64,000 nucleotides of DNA from Breviolum minutum Mf 1.05b.01 (taxonomy: Eukaryota > Sar > Dinophyceae > Suessiales > Symbiodiniaceae), in assembly GCA_000507305.1 (NCBI GenBank), contig DF239298.1, positions 62,001 through 126,000 on the forward strand, written 5' to 3'. Under the pieces are notes generated by a model that had not been told where the DNA came from, did not search any database, and saw only the letters and a list, made by a program, of their open reading frames with translations. Positions 30,301-42,800 of this stretch are shown piece by piece. The translations under genes were made by a program, and so were the position numbers. Numbering within the stretch: position 1 is the stretch's first letter; the number at the start of each line of letters is the position of its first letter.

Positions 30301-33300
30301 TGGAAACTGCTTCCCCTTCCTCCCGGAAGCCCCACAAAAATGTCTCAAATCTTGAAAGACTATGGGTTTTTCCCGTTGAGGTGCCCAAAGAAGGGAAGGG
30401 TGCAAGCAAAGCCAATAGAGCTGCTGCATGAGAAAAAAGAGCTCTTGATGTGGGAAGCCAGCATAGGGATTTAAGAGGATCCGGACCAGCATGTGAAGCC
30501 AAGTGCTATGAAATTGGTTGGATGATTTGACAATAGTTTCAAACAACCAGCCAAAAAGAGGCTCTGAATGGCATTTGACCTATGATGATGTGCGAGACTT
30601 GCTGAGGCATGGCAAGGATTTTTTGTGGAATTTCATGGAATTTTAAACAACTAAATCTGGCATGGTTTTCTGATGGTTTTCTGGCAACATGTAGCTTGAA
30701 ACGGGGAAAGAAGCACATTGCCAGGCCACTTTTAGAGCCTTTGCTGGTGACTGAAGGCACAAAGAGACATTCTTCAAGATTGCGGTGGCGGTGATGTTTT
30801 TTTTGGTGAACCGTTCTTTCCGTAAACGCCGCCAAAACAGGTGGTACTTCATCACAAATCCTTGATCTTGGATGCGGAACCAGCTCTTTCAGCAAGCAAC
30901 TTAGGACTTAGCAGAGCACAGGCTGGTTCAAGATGAAGGGCTGCTAGATGATGGTGTCTGCGACGGCATTTGATGCCAATGACTTATTAATGACAATGCT
31001 CAAGGACATGTTGAGACTCTCTAGTTTGCTGTGGCTTTGGCTCAAACTCAGATTGTTTCCCCCCAACAGTGAAAGCTCCTCGGCAAAAGGATTGCACGAA
31101 AATGTTTGGGAGGATGATGCCATAGTAAAAGCATTTTTTGTCTGATTCTGGACATAACTTGCTGCTGTAATTCCTTGATTCTATGGTATTTCATGGTATT
31201 CCATGATTTCACATCAGATTCTTTGAGCAATCGTGGCACAAAAATGAAAAATGTCATGCATTTTTGCAAAGGCGCCACTTGCTGCGACGAATGGGCGCGC
31301 AACCATCCTCATCCCCAAAGGGCGGTGCTCGTGGTATGAGCCTCATGCTGGTTGATGTGTGATTCGGATGCTCCAAAGGGTTCAGAATCCAAAGCTTCGA
31401 CCTTAAAACCAAGGAAATGCTGGAGTTATTCAACATTGTCATGATGAAGTGCAACCAGAGAGAGAGGCTTGGATACTTGTCAATGATTCCATGGTTTTCC
31501 TGTCTTTTTTGATCCGAATGCCACTTTATCTCGAAGATGTACAGGCTCGGCCTGCACGACGATGTCTACCGCCGCCTGACTTAGACACACAAGAGCTGTG
31601 ATTGTTGAAGCAGAAACTGGTGATAAGCGCTTGTGATATAGCTTGTAATAGCTTCCTTTGATTCCTGGGGCTTAGGCTGGCTTGGTCAGGGGCTCCTTAG
31701 CATGCAAAAAATCGTTGAGATGTGATGGCAAAACACTTTGCCAAGCCAAGCTGTGTTCTTTTTGAAACGTGGCCGACGTGACCTAAGGTTTCAGAGACGG
31801 AGGCAGCTTGTTGGGGACACAAGAAACCCAATGACATGGGCGCAGATGGCTGACAAAATTTTGATGATGCCTGTTTCTGGGCAGGATGAGAATGAAGATG
31901 AGCCAGCAAAAGCACGGCAGCCCACAGAGGCATCAGAAGTTGCAAAAGTTTGTTTTTTTCCAGGGGGATGGTTTCGTGATGGTTTTCCCGGTTTTCCCAA
32001 TGACTTTTATCTTCATGGTGATGTTTTCCACCAATCTCCTGTGATTTTCCAATGGGTTTAGGGCCCAGATTTGCACACGGCTCAGGCATGGGAAGCACGG
32101 CCATTTTCAAGTCAATCTACAGCATCCACGTTGAATACCTCGACAGGCTGAGAGCGGTTCCAGGTTGAGTGCATGGCAATAGGGATGCTACATGATTTCT
32201 TCCCACATGTTGTTTCCATGATGATATAGTCAAACAAATTTGTAAAACTAGATAAGTGTCAAGTTTTTGTGAAGCAAACATACTTTTACAGTAGATGACT
32301 GGTAATAAAAACTATGTAAGACTTGTGTGTTCAAAGAGGTAGCTGCTGTAGATCTCCATCCTCGGAGGAAAGCACCTTGACACATTGGGCTCTTTCCGAC
32401 CAACGAGTTGCGGCTCGCAGATGAGTTTGCCATCAACGGCATCACCAGGCTCTAAGAGGTCTACAACCTCCAAGAGGATTTCGTTTTTTCCCCAGCAAAC
32501 CTTATCGAAAACCATGAATTGAATATATCTATATAAGGGTTACAGTAAACACACCAGGTCAGAGCCTGTAAAGGGGTCCTCATGATTTTTTAAAGGATGA
32601 TAAATCATATGAACAAAACATCTCTTTACAACCCCAAAAAGAAATGATGCAACAAATTCCATTCGACACCTTGGAGGAGCCGTTTTTCGAGAAGTGGTTC
32701 GTTTCCCAGTCCGGCAGAGAGCTCCGGACCTTTACGGGAGGCAGCACTTTGTGCCTCAGAGATGTCAAGGTTGGGATGAGGAGGGTGGGGGGGGATGTGA
32801 CACCCACGAATCATGTGAAAATCCCCCACCCCTTTGCCCGGGCCCGAAAAAATCGGATGGGAAATTTTTGCCAGGCCAAATGCTCGGGAACTTGCGCTGA
32901 ATGATGTGAAATTGGAAGATGCACGAGATCGTGCAACAAAATCTTTAGAGACTTTTCTGGAAGCAAATGGGTGTTTCCAAAAATAAAGGTACTGTACCCC
33001 AAAATGGATGGTTTATGATGGAAAACCCCCATTAAAATGGATGATTTGGGGGTACCATTATTTTTGGAAACACCCAAGTCTCAAACCCTTCGGTCTTTGA
33101 TGGTCTTTGTGGATTGGATTTCTACCTCCGAAAATTGCCAAAAAAAGGAAGCTTTACAATCCAAATTACGTGCGTCTCGAGCAGAGGCTCATACAGAGGC
33201 AGGTTTTTTTGGGAGAATTTTCCATTGATTGTCCTGAGTTCAATCCATTTATTCTTTAGATTGCTTTGACTAACACTGTTTTTTTGGTTGCGTGACTAAA

Positions 33301-33521
33301 CTTTTAAGTTGTTTTTTTTGACATCAAAGTCAGTGAAAAGTTCCATTGAAGGCCAGCAAATCTGATAGAAGAGCTCAGGCAGGTGCAATTTCACGGGACT
33401 TCTGCCACCATGTCACCATGTTGATGGCTGGAGCCAGGGTTCACCTACCTTTGCAGCTCCTGAATATGAAGAAGCAATGAAAGGCCAAGCATTTGCCAGA
33501 CACCACTGTTGCTTGCTTTGA
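27349..33521 (+). CDS. Gene span: multi-exon gene of unknown function, partly coiled coil
   Basis: The ATG at 27349 opens MPYRPDEPIDSEKRPTRTAL and QKIQRFKT, 26 nt after TTTCAG. This fits a trans-spliced start after the ankyrin gene's stop at 27066. Later coding-like segments on the + strand include VAHDGEGRLVKCDRPFLTD (about 27753-27812, ending at a GT donor), FNVRLPPTGEKVEDYNSHWS (about 27995), LVEQKRAAIIEGQKLRFQAL (28918), SPIELLHEKKELLMWEAS (30410), LYLEDVQARPARRCLPPPDL (31520) and RRDLRFQRRRQLVGDTRNPM (31770). The best-supported part is the 3' run from 32645. A possible end is AAPEYEEAMKGQAFARHHCC LL with TGA at 33519-33521. No domain is recognised. It could be two genes. Confidence 0.45.
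32645..33202 (+). CDS. Three phase-linked exons near the 3' end of the unknown gene
   Basis: The exon ending at about 32769 reads SSGPLREAALCASEMS plus AG. Exon 32875-32970 starts G and reads PNARELALNDVKLEDARDRA and TKSLETFLEAN plus GG. Exon 33148-33202 starts G and reads KLYNPNYVRLEQRLIQRQ before GT. The junction codons AG+G (Arg) and GG+G (Gly) agree, so the three exons read through in one frame. The product is charged and helical. Confidence 0.6.
32968..33076. mobile_element. Introner-like MITE: 109-bp palindrome within an intron
   Basis: TGGGTGTTTCCAAAAATAA, then AGGTAC, at 32968-32992 is matched in reverse by GTACCATTATTTTTGGAAAC, then ACCCA, ending at 33076. The terminal inverted repeats are about 25 bp with one mismatch. 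The GT donor of the preceding exon (AATGG|GTGTTTCC) lies inside the left arm, and the intron 32971-33147 contains the whole element. Read as protein, the element gives fragments such as GVPLFLETP and MGVSKNNGTPKSSI; from memory, such strings recur in predicted Symbiodiniaceae proteins, which would fit a high-copy repeat. Confidence 0.75.
33455..33521 (+). CDS. Candidate terminal exon before the (GTT)n tract
   Basis: After ACCTACCTTTGCAG the frame reads PEYEEAMKGQAFARHHCCLL and then TGA at 33519-33521. The pyrimidine-rich acceptor and the charged peptide look real, but the link to the exon ending at 33202 was not phase-checked. It stops about 10 nt before the GTT repeat. Confidence 0.45.
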
Positions 33522-33530
33522 TGAGGATGG

Positions 33531-33737
<207 letters not shown>

Positions 33738-33899
33738 GTCATGATGATCATGCCAGCAAGATGTTGAGAAAAAAAACGAGACAAATGCGACCTTGCAGCC
33801 TTGCATCATGCACTATGTACCAACGGAGTATCTAAAGTGCACTTGACAAGATACGCATGCGCCCGATCCGTTAACTCGGTTTCTACCAAGGTGCTTCCC

Positions 33900-36800
33900 T
33901 GGAGACTCATTCGGATATTCTGAAGTCAACTCTGAAGGTAAAAGACCATTTTGGTAAGCACAGTTGCCTTGGCTGGGTCTTGGGTGACTCGAGATCGCAA
34001 TGTTTCAAACAAATGCCTTTGAAGGACTGGTCTTGGCCATATCTACCGCAAGTCGTCACAAATATGCCCAGCATTTGCTAGGTCTCCACATCAAAACAGG
34101 TGCCAAAAATTTGATCAAATTATCGCAAGAACGTGCAGTATATACACAACTTTCAGAATGCAAGTCTAAATAAATTTGAACAGTGGCCACATGAAGGGCA
34201 GCAAAGCCAATCTCACCAAGCAACAAGTGCTTGGCCACCCATGAACTGGAAAACCACGCATGCTTGCCATGTAGACCTCGGACGAGGATATTAGCTGAAA
34301 GCTTTGCCTACGATGTGCATTGATACTCATGGGATAAGGTTACTCGTTTGGTATGCACGGGTACCAGATGTACCAGTACGCTGCATGCTAGCTGAACATG
34401 CGACAATTCCTTGGGTTCATGGCTACTTACTGTACATGTTCTGCTCTTGCATGGTGGCACCCCATCGTGCCATCATGTCATGTGAGGAAGACAGCACTGA
34501 AGCAGTCAAGCGGCTCTGTGGTTGTATCGAAGATCTATGTCCCAGGAATTCATTTTCGGGCGGACTCTGGGAACTGTTACTTGGAATTGGAATGTGTGGC
34601 CAACTGTTGCATTGCTGGAGCCTGCTACACCAACCCTTAGGTAATAGCGCAGATCCCGTGGATCGTACATCTCTTCACAGGAGGCCATCTGTGATGACAT
34701 TGCCACGAAGGGTTCGCCAAGACACTGCGGAAACAGCGTCACATTTGCTGTGCCATGGTCACAGTTGTTGGGCGACACACTTCGGAAGCCAGGGGGCAAG
34801 TAGATGTGCAGGGTGGGGTTTGGCAGGATGCTGTCTGGGACATCAAATGTAATGCAAACTGTCGCAGGATCCAGGACACTTTCGGCTTGCGCATAGATGC
34901 TAGCATAGTCAAAGCTCCATGTCGTGGTAGTGGTTGTAGTGGTGACAGGGACAAATCCAATGATGTTCTGCTGCGAGTTAATCAGATCCAATCCTCAAGT
35001 TGCTGTGGGCTGTCAACCACAGGCAGGAGCCGGCAAGGCCTTCCAACGGTATGGCCGAACCGTGATTAGAGCCTTGTAAATATTGAATTATTTCAGCTAC
35101 ACCTGCCAAAAGAAGGTATCTAAAGAGTTTGGAACAATGCTCAGAAGAGGGTTTATCCATTCGTACATCACCCCGTCATAGAGCACAAAGAATAGGGGGA
35201 TTTCACTCTGCTCAAGTGGCTTCCTGACAAACATCCAAACAAACTGCAGTGGCAGCCATTCCTGGCTTCCTGGAAGAATTGTGATACTTGGGTCATGTGC
35301 CATGACACACACACAAATGGCCCCATCCCTGCCAGGCAACCACTTTCGAAAGTATGCATGCCCCACACATTGGCCTGAGGCCAAGGCCAAAACCATGAGA
35401 AGTTCATTCCCAACAGTAACAAACCATAGGCAACGGCAATGCATGTTGAGTGGCAGTAGCGCGAATACACTTGAATGCAGCCAACACACTTTCCAAAATT
35501 GAATTTGTGAATGTAAATCAAACGCATAAGCTTTTCAAATAAGATGTCTCAAGTCCGCCCCTACTGAAGCAATAAAAGGGTCGGCCAAGGTGCTTCAGAC
35601 GAAATCTCCTGCAGTACAATGGCTTGGATTTGGAACACGTAGTCGAAGGTATCATACAGCGTTGAGCTGCGGAACCTCGGGAGGGAAATCTTGCTTAATT
35701 TTCGTGGGGTCTTGACTTTTGACGGTAGCACAACGGCGAAAACGTGGCCCTTGAAAGGTGAAAGATTCTGAAGTCAACACACGCATCTGCCTGAAAGATA
35801 GAAAAACAGGCTATGCAATCTGTAAAATCTGGAAAAGACTTGCTGCATCTTGCTGCTGAGAATCTCTAGCAAACAACCATTTGCATCTTTCTTGGGCGTC
35901 ATCTGCACATCCGTTGGTAAACAACGCAAGCCTGTCACATCGGCATCAACGCACTGAGATGGGTCCGAACAGCCTAATTTGACTGACTTTCCCACCTCCA
36001 AGGGCTGGAAAGAGTGTAGTGTTGACACACCTGCCGCATGTGAAACCAAGTTGGATTGCTTGGTAGCAAAGGTCAAAGGGTTTAAGTTTAACAAATTGCT
36101 TCACAGGATATGTGCACTACCATCATTCACCATCTATTGCATCAACCGAACATGAAATCACCAAGAGAGCGCCTATCAAAGCTTTTTCCTGCGCTTGCAC
36201 TGTCAAAAGCCTTGCAAAATCTTGCGAAAGAAACCGGTCTTCACGGATTTTTCACGGTCATTCATTCAGATCCACAGGTGTTTCAATGAATCTTCTTCAA
36301 GCTACAAGTGCGACAAATCAACCACGACTTGCTCACACGTCCAGGGTTGCTGAGTCCGGTGCCCAATTTGGAGCGCATCTCCCAGTGGGCAATTCAACCT
36401 GCGGGCAAACGAGATCAAGGAAGTATGCTCAATCATGCAGCTTCTACAGCTTCTACCAAATATATCGATTTCAGTGATAGGTGTCCATTCAACTGCTGCA
36501 TCGTCGCAAGACATCATGATGCCTGCATGATGCACATAGAAACTCCAAAAATTGAAGAACCCAGCCAAGTAAATCCGCCGCAGTTGAAGCGGGGCTTGAA
36601 CTCCACTGCCACTGTGAACTCTGCTGGGCGTAGCTGCTCCTGGATGGCATGATCCGCCCGCGCCTCAGCGTCAACAGTCTCAGGGCACCACAGGCTCCCA
36701 GAGTTCTCAGAAAACTGGACTTTCCAGAGTAGGTAAGAAAGAAAATGAGAATGAGATCAGAATAAGATAGACTAAGCTAGAACTGCTTCATGGGTCTCTC

Positions 36801-39800
36801 TGCTTTGAGGCCTCAGCATGCCTCACAATATTTTTCAATGTCCGAATTGCAGTCAAGCTGCGTACTGAAACGTCCCTCTTCCCGGAGGCTCTGTGAGGAT
36901 CGTGTACCCGGACACCTCTTCACGATGCGTCAGCTGTAGCTCGAGGTCGCCATCTCCTGGAATCAGGGCCCAGGGGACATCCTAGCATTGGGGTGGATTC
37001 CGTGTATGCAGAAAGGTGCACACGAGGGGTGTCAAAAAATGCTGCATACTAGATATAATTTCATAGCACATAATCATAGATTCTTATATTCCTTATAATT
37101 GCTTTATGAAGATATGTCCAAGATGTGGAAGAAACTTGACGAACTTGCCGTTTCTTGCAGCTTTGACACCTGAAACACCTCTGCTCCACAGCTCCAGGAT
37201 CCATGAGTTCTGCGAGGGAGATGCTGCAGGGTTAACAACAGTGAACCTTAGCGCAAGGGCTGTGAGCCGTGCGCTGCCGAGAAATGCCCGACAACGACTC
37301 TTGAGAATTACAAATTTCTTTAAAAGGTCGGAGTCCGTCATGATGCTCCAGGGAGCTGGAAGGCATAGGTGGTAAACACAGCTAGGCTTCCAGGAAAAAA
37401 TGTCAAGCTGTAGAGTGAAGTACCCGTGGACTGAACAGACCTGAGTCATGGTCGCAGATGGATGCAAACAGCTTCTGTCACTTCTGTTAGCACTTTGATG
37501 CAACAATTTTCGTAGTTCAACTGCACGCTGCACTTTTGCAATGTGCAAATCCAAATGTTTTTCATTTTTTTTCGTGTTCTAACTCGAGCCAGGGTACGAG
37601 TTACAGGACGTCAGTGGATGGAGGCCAAGTTCTGTTCCAGTGAGGAAAGGAAAATAATTGACATCAGCCAATTTTGTCTCCCCTGCTCCTGGCCAAGTCG
37701 GGGGACACTTCGAATCCATACAACTCAAACAACATTTGGGTCTCATTTGCGCTCTCATGGTCCCATGTTCGCAAATGAATTGTGGCAATCATTCACAGAA
37801 AAATCAACCCTTTCTTATGTCCTCTCTGGAAAGCAGCGCCACAGAATTGGTCTCCAGGAGCAAATCCGGCCGGAGTGTGTATCAAAAGCTCACATCCGTG
37901 CGAAGATGTGCAAGCACCAATTGGCAATGAAAATGCTGCGCACACTGCGGTCACCGCTAGAGTATCCGGGGTGTGAGGAATGATAGCAGCTGCCAGAAAC
38001 GCATTGGGCACGAATACGGGGCCCAGACTGGCGTTGATATCCGTTTCATTCATGTTTAGATCATACCCTTGGATTGTCTGGCCATGCAAGGGCTGACCTG
38101 CTCCATTGATGGTTGTAAGTTTCCACATGTTGTGAGTAGCATTCTTCGTCAAAGGATTCACAATGTCGAACTGGAAGGCGTACATCACCGTTGAGAATAG
38201 TGTAGCCAAGGGATCGAAGACCTCAGCAAGCAAACAGATGCAACCTGGGCGGAAGTTAAGAAATAATGCCGTGATTCAATGATTTCAATGAAATGTCACG
38301 CGTCACATGCGGATTTCAAAAAGATCTCAACCCGGGAGTCGCGGAGTTGGACAAGTGAACCCCACCAGGCCACTATTCGAAGGAAGTCCATTCCAGGATA
38401 CGCTTCTGCACCTGCAAACACATCGGAAATGTAGGGTCCCAAAGCGGTTGTCAAAACTGCCAAGCACCTGGAAGCGCCATAGCCATGGCGGAGATGTTAG
38501 GGAAGATGAGTGAGTTGACTGATGTGTGGAAAGTCCGGTGGTAGCGTCCATTTCCTCATCAGGGCGCCAAGAGAAATCACCCAGTTAAGAAGTACATACC
38601 TGGATGAAAGGCTTTCGGTTTTTGACTCTGACACAACCCCACCATGAAACATCACATGAATACCTTAAAAGTAGTTCATTGGATGTCATTGGGAGAATCT
38701 CTCGCTCTCTCTTCTCTCCCATGTTAGAGCATTGTGTTTTCCACATCGATGCTGTCCTTCAGGATCTGGAAGCGAAAACATGGATGGAAATGCCACATGC
38801 ATCTCGCCACCCACCAAGATGGAAGGAAGCTGAAATGCAATGGACACAGGACCAACTTGTGCTGGTCCAAGAACCTGATAGCCATTTGTTTCCAAGTTGA
38901 AGCGCTGCAATACCCGAACCATCCCGAACCCACCTCGCCATCCAGAAACGCAGAAAGAAACAGAAACGGCAAATTTGATATGTCCACTTCGGTTCTTGCA
39001 GAAAAGAAACACTGGGCGATATCTGAACCATAGAGAACACGACCGTTGTTGTAGATGTTGTAGTAGGGGTGAAGCCCATGTCATACACGTCGGCTTGAAA
39101 GATCCTGGTAGGGGCCCAGGGGGTGAACCATTCTCCTCTGGAGCAACCCGATACTCCAAAAGTCTGAAACTCAAAACTAAAAACCAATATATCCATACTA
39201 AATAAATATAAACCCATCGGTGGAGCTTGGGCTAATGCCACAATTAGATACAATTCGCACAGTAACAGCTCAGTAGGATGGTGGAGTTTCACACCCAGGT
39301 GCTTTGGATAGTGGCCCTCTCGGCCCTCAAATCGCCAAAGGCCAGCTGGAACCACCTGCTGGCGACAATAGCATTGGAAGATCCAACAGGTCTGCTGCAC
39401 GCTTTGGGCGCTGCCAACCCATTGGTAAAGCTTTCAAATGCAAACCCGTTAATGTATGGCGGTATATGCATTTGAAAGCCAATAGCGAAAGCCATTACAG
39501 TCCTACCACGATGTCCGTGTTTTGAAGTGGTAGGACTGGTTACTTTGCAATATCTTGCAAGGAGATCCGTTCTAGACTCATCTCCACTGCGAGAAGCACG
39601 CTGTCAAACATGCAAACTGGCCAAGGAACCTCCATTGGCTCTTGGATCCACATTTGAAAGGCATAACCTTTGAGAGGAAAGGACTGTGTAGGTCTACAGT
39701 CGATTGTAAAATGCCCCAGAACCAACTCTGACTTCCATCTATTCTGTTCACCTTCTGTTTCTGTGAGCTGTGTTTAATCATGTCTAATCTGCTTTTGTGA

Positions 39801-42800
39801 CAATTTCTTTCAACTGCTATCACGTGCCTAAAATAAATCATCCTCTTCAATGTGGCGCAATTACAGAAACTGGCACACAACAACTGCAGATTTGTCCAAG
39901 GATCTGCGATTTGCCATCAGAGGCCTTGAGTGCTACACATACCAAATTGGGACGATGGGAAATCTGAGATTCAGAAAGTCATGGAGTCATGAACTTACCA
40001 CCTCAACAACCTTGACAAAACTGATATCACTGCAATGTAAAAACCGACTCTTGCTGATTTTGTACAGGTTCTATTTGTGCTTTTTGCTACGGGTTCTGGC
40101 CAGTCCAGTCCCAGCGCAAACTTGTGCAAACCCAAGCGGCATCCCTGTCATAATCTGCAAAGAACACATTTCCTCCGTGGTGGCTGAAGGTGAAGGCTGC
40201 ACATGAGGTTGCAGGACTCAACACATTTGCTTTAATTGCCAGACGAGGGTAGGTGATTCACTTGCCTTCCGTGGATGATCTCCATGATACAAACAGAACC
40301 CCAGCAAGCAACAAATACGACAGCATTTGGCTCCTGATCCTTGATGTTGCAATCCATCAAGGAAGATCCAGAACTATTCAAGGGACCCTCCATCCAAAGG
40401 AAGCATTCGGGCTGTTGGTGCTTCACTGAGAAACCATGACATTCGAATCCTCGGCGTGGCTTCATGGGCCGTGAAAAATGATGTTACCCAATTCGTATCG
40501 ATTCTAGCCATCCTCTTCCACCTTTGGACTCTTCATTTCTTGCCTTTCCAAAGATTTGGCACCCTTGCCGCCACTACCCCTTTAGCAAGCATCGTTCAGC
40601 ACACATCCTCTCGCAATGCGATCGCTCAGTGCGATTGAAATACAGAAATCTTGGTGGCCCTGTGAAGGTCATGCAACCCTGAAGGTACCGCACATAGCTG
40701 ACCGCCTCGCATCAATGAAGTCTATTGAATTCTTGTTCCAGGTGCATGCAGGCATGCTGGAAACCCACAAGAATTGGTTAGAAGTTTAGCACCAGATCAA
40801 GTGATCCAAGAACCATGCAGAACTACGTTTGAGTCATGTTGAACATGACAGCTGCAAATTTGACCAGGCCTTTTTGGGGCTGGCTCTTGTAGCATGAGGC
40901 AGGCAAGACTCATTACCATCGAGAACTACTACAACCTGATGCAACCGCGAGAGACTTTTAGCGCTCGCAGTCACAAACATTGGAATTGAAAGCCACGAAC
41001 CCAAAACTTTGACAAACTTAGGAGGGGTACATGCTTACAAGGTACCCTGACAAACAGAATAACAAAATCCAACAAAATCAGTGACCCGTGCCACTGTACA
41101 CTTGAGACAGCTATTGCAACAGCTGAGCCAAGCAGCAGATTGAGTTTCATTGCGACTTTCATTGTAGCTTTCATTGTGGCTTGCATTGTGACTTTCATTG
41201 TAAGTGTCATTTTGAGAATCATTTTGTGGTTCACGTTCAAGTTCGCTGGGCCCATAGAAAAGCATCGGATCTGCGCAAAGACCTCGAATCAGCAGAGCTT
41301 AGCAGCCCCTCACTTCACCACTGGAACAATGGACGCTCACCGGGTCTTCTCTGAGTGCTTGGAGACGACCCAAGGCTCTTGCAAGACTGTTTCCAAGCGA
41401 GAAGAAACTGATAGATATTGTATGAACGTTGTATACTTTGCCTTTACTTCTGCATGGTTCCCTGACCCATCAGCGCCTATGGCTGGCCAAGGTGCTAAAA
41501 AATGAATTCGGCATGGCATCAAAGGCACCTCTCTCAATGCAAATGCCTTATCATTAACCAGTTCATGCAACACTCAACACGTCAGCGATACTGATCATCC
41601 GAATGCATTCCCTCCAAAACGAGGGAACAGGAAACTGCTCGATGTGATCAGACAAAGCTTCATTTCGGACACCATCAATCATCAAAATATTACAGAGTTG
41701 CAACTTGTGAGTGGCTCGTTAGCTCCGCTCACTACAAAAATCTGGTGAAGAAAAAACAATTGATCAAAATATCAAAACAAGATCACTTTCTCGACTTTCT
41801 CCTTTCAGCTTCGCGGCCGTTCGGCATGTGAATGGAGAGATTGCATTGGAGTGGGCCCCAAATCGCTGAGCCACTCCAGGCTCCACCACAATTCATTGGC
41901 AACATCAACCTTTGGACAAAAATTCAGCGCCCACGGCCCACTGCTACCCACCCCTTACTGGTACCATCCGTTTTCAGATGTGACATGTTGCAACGGACCA
42001 CAATCATAGAATATGGTGAAATGATGTATCGCTTTAAAAGTCAACTGGAAATGGATGAAAACCCACCAGCGCTGTGTTAATTAGCCGGGGCTCTCAGCAG
42101 CAACTATGAGGAAGCTCATGTTGTAGGCTGGCCCGATCACGGCAGCTTCTGCTTGCGAAATGTTTTCCAAAGAAGTGCTGGCGACAGGAAACCTGAAGGA
42201 TTGAATGAGTGCACAAGGTCGAGGTGAAATGCCGGTCAGTTGGTACCTCTAGATCACTCGCCACAGAAACAATCAGCCGGAGGTTTCCTCCCCCTTGCTG
42301 CTCGAGAATGCCCCCAAAAAATGAGATGTATCCGTCGCAATCGGCCTTTTTGTGTTTGGGAATTCTTGTATGCTTGATGATGGGCATGTGTGAAGATGGT
42401 ACTCTTAAGTGCAATTTCTCAAAGGCCGAAGTACCCTGAAACATTCTCCAGAACAAATTGGATAAAGCCGGAAGCATTCAGCAGCTCGAATCGCCACAGG
42501 TTCATCTCCTTGCCAGCCAAGATTGTAGAATTCTTGCTGAATTGGCAAAAAAAATGTAGCGAATAAGTTGCTTCCGCTCTATCTTCATATCTTGCTTTTC
42601 CACCAAATTGCATGTGACAGAATTGGTTTCGTGTGAGCACAGTCTGAGTAACCAATGCTTATGTACATTCGCAGAAGGCTTTCAAAAACCTGCAGGTAAT
42701 GCGAGCACCCAAGTCAAGAAATCAGCCACTGCTTTGTTGCATCAAAGTGTCAGGAGTAACTGCAGGATTCACAACCTCAGTAGATCATTGCATCATTACG

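Noticed and set aside
30071-30546. - strand open frames of 105-143 codons
   Set aside because: They lie in the + block, show no conserved pattern, and overlap + text that looks like exon or intron of the unknown gene.
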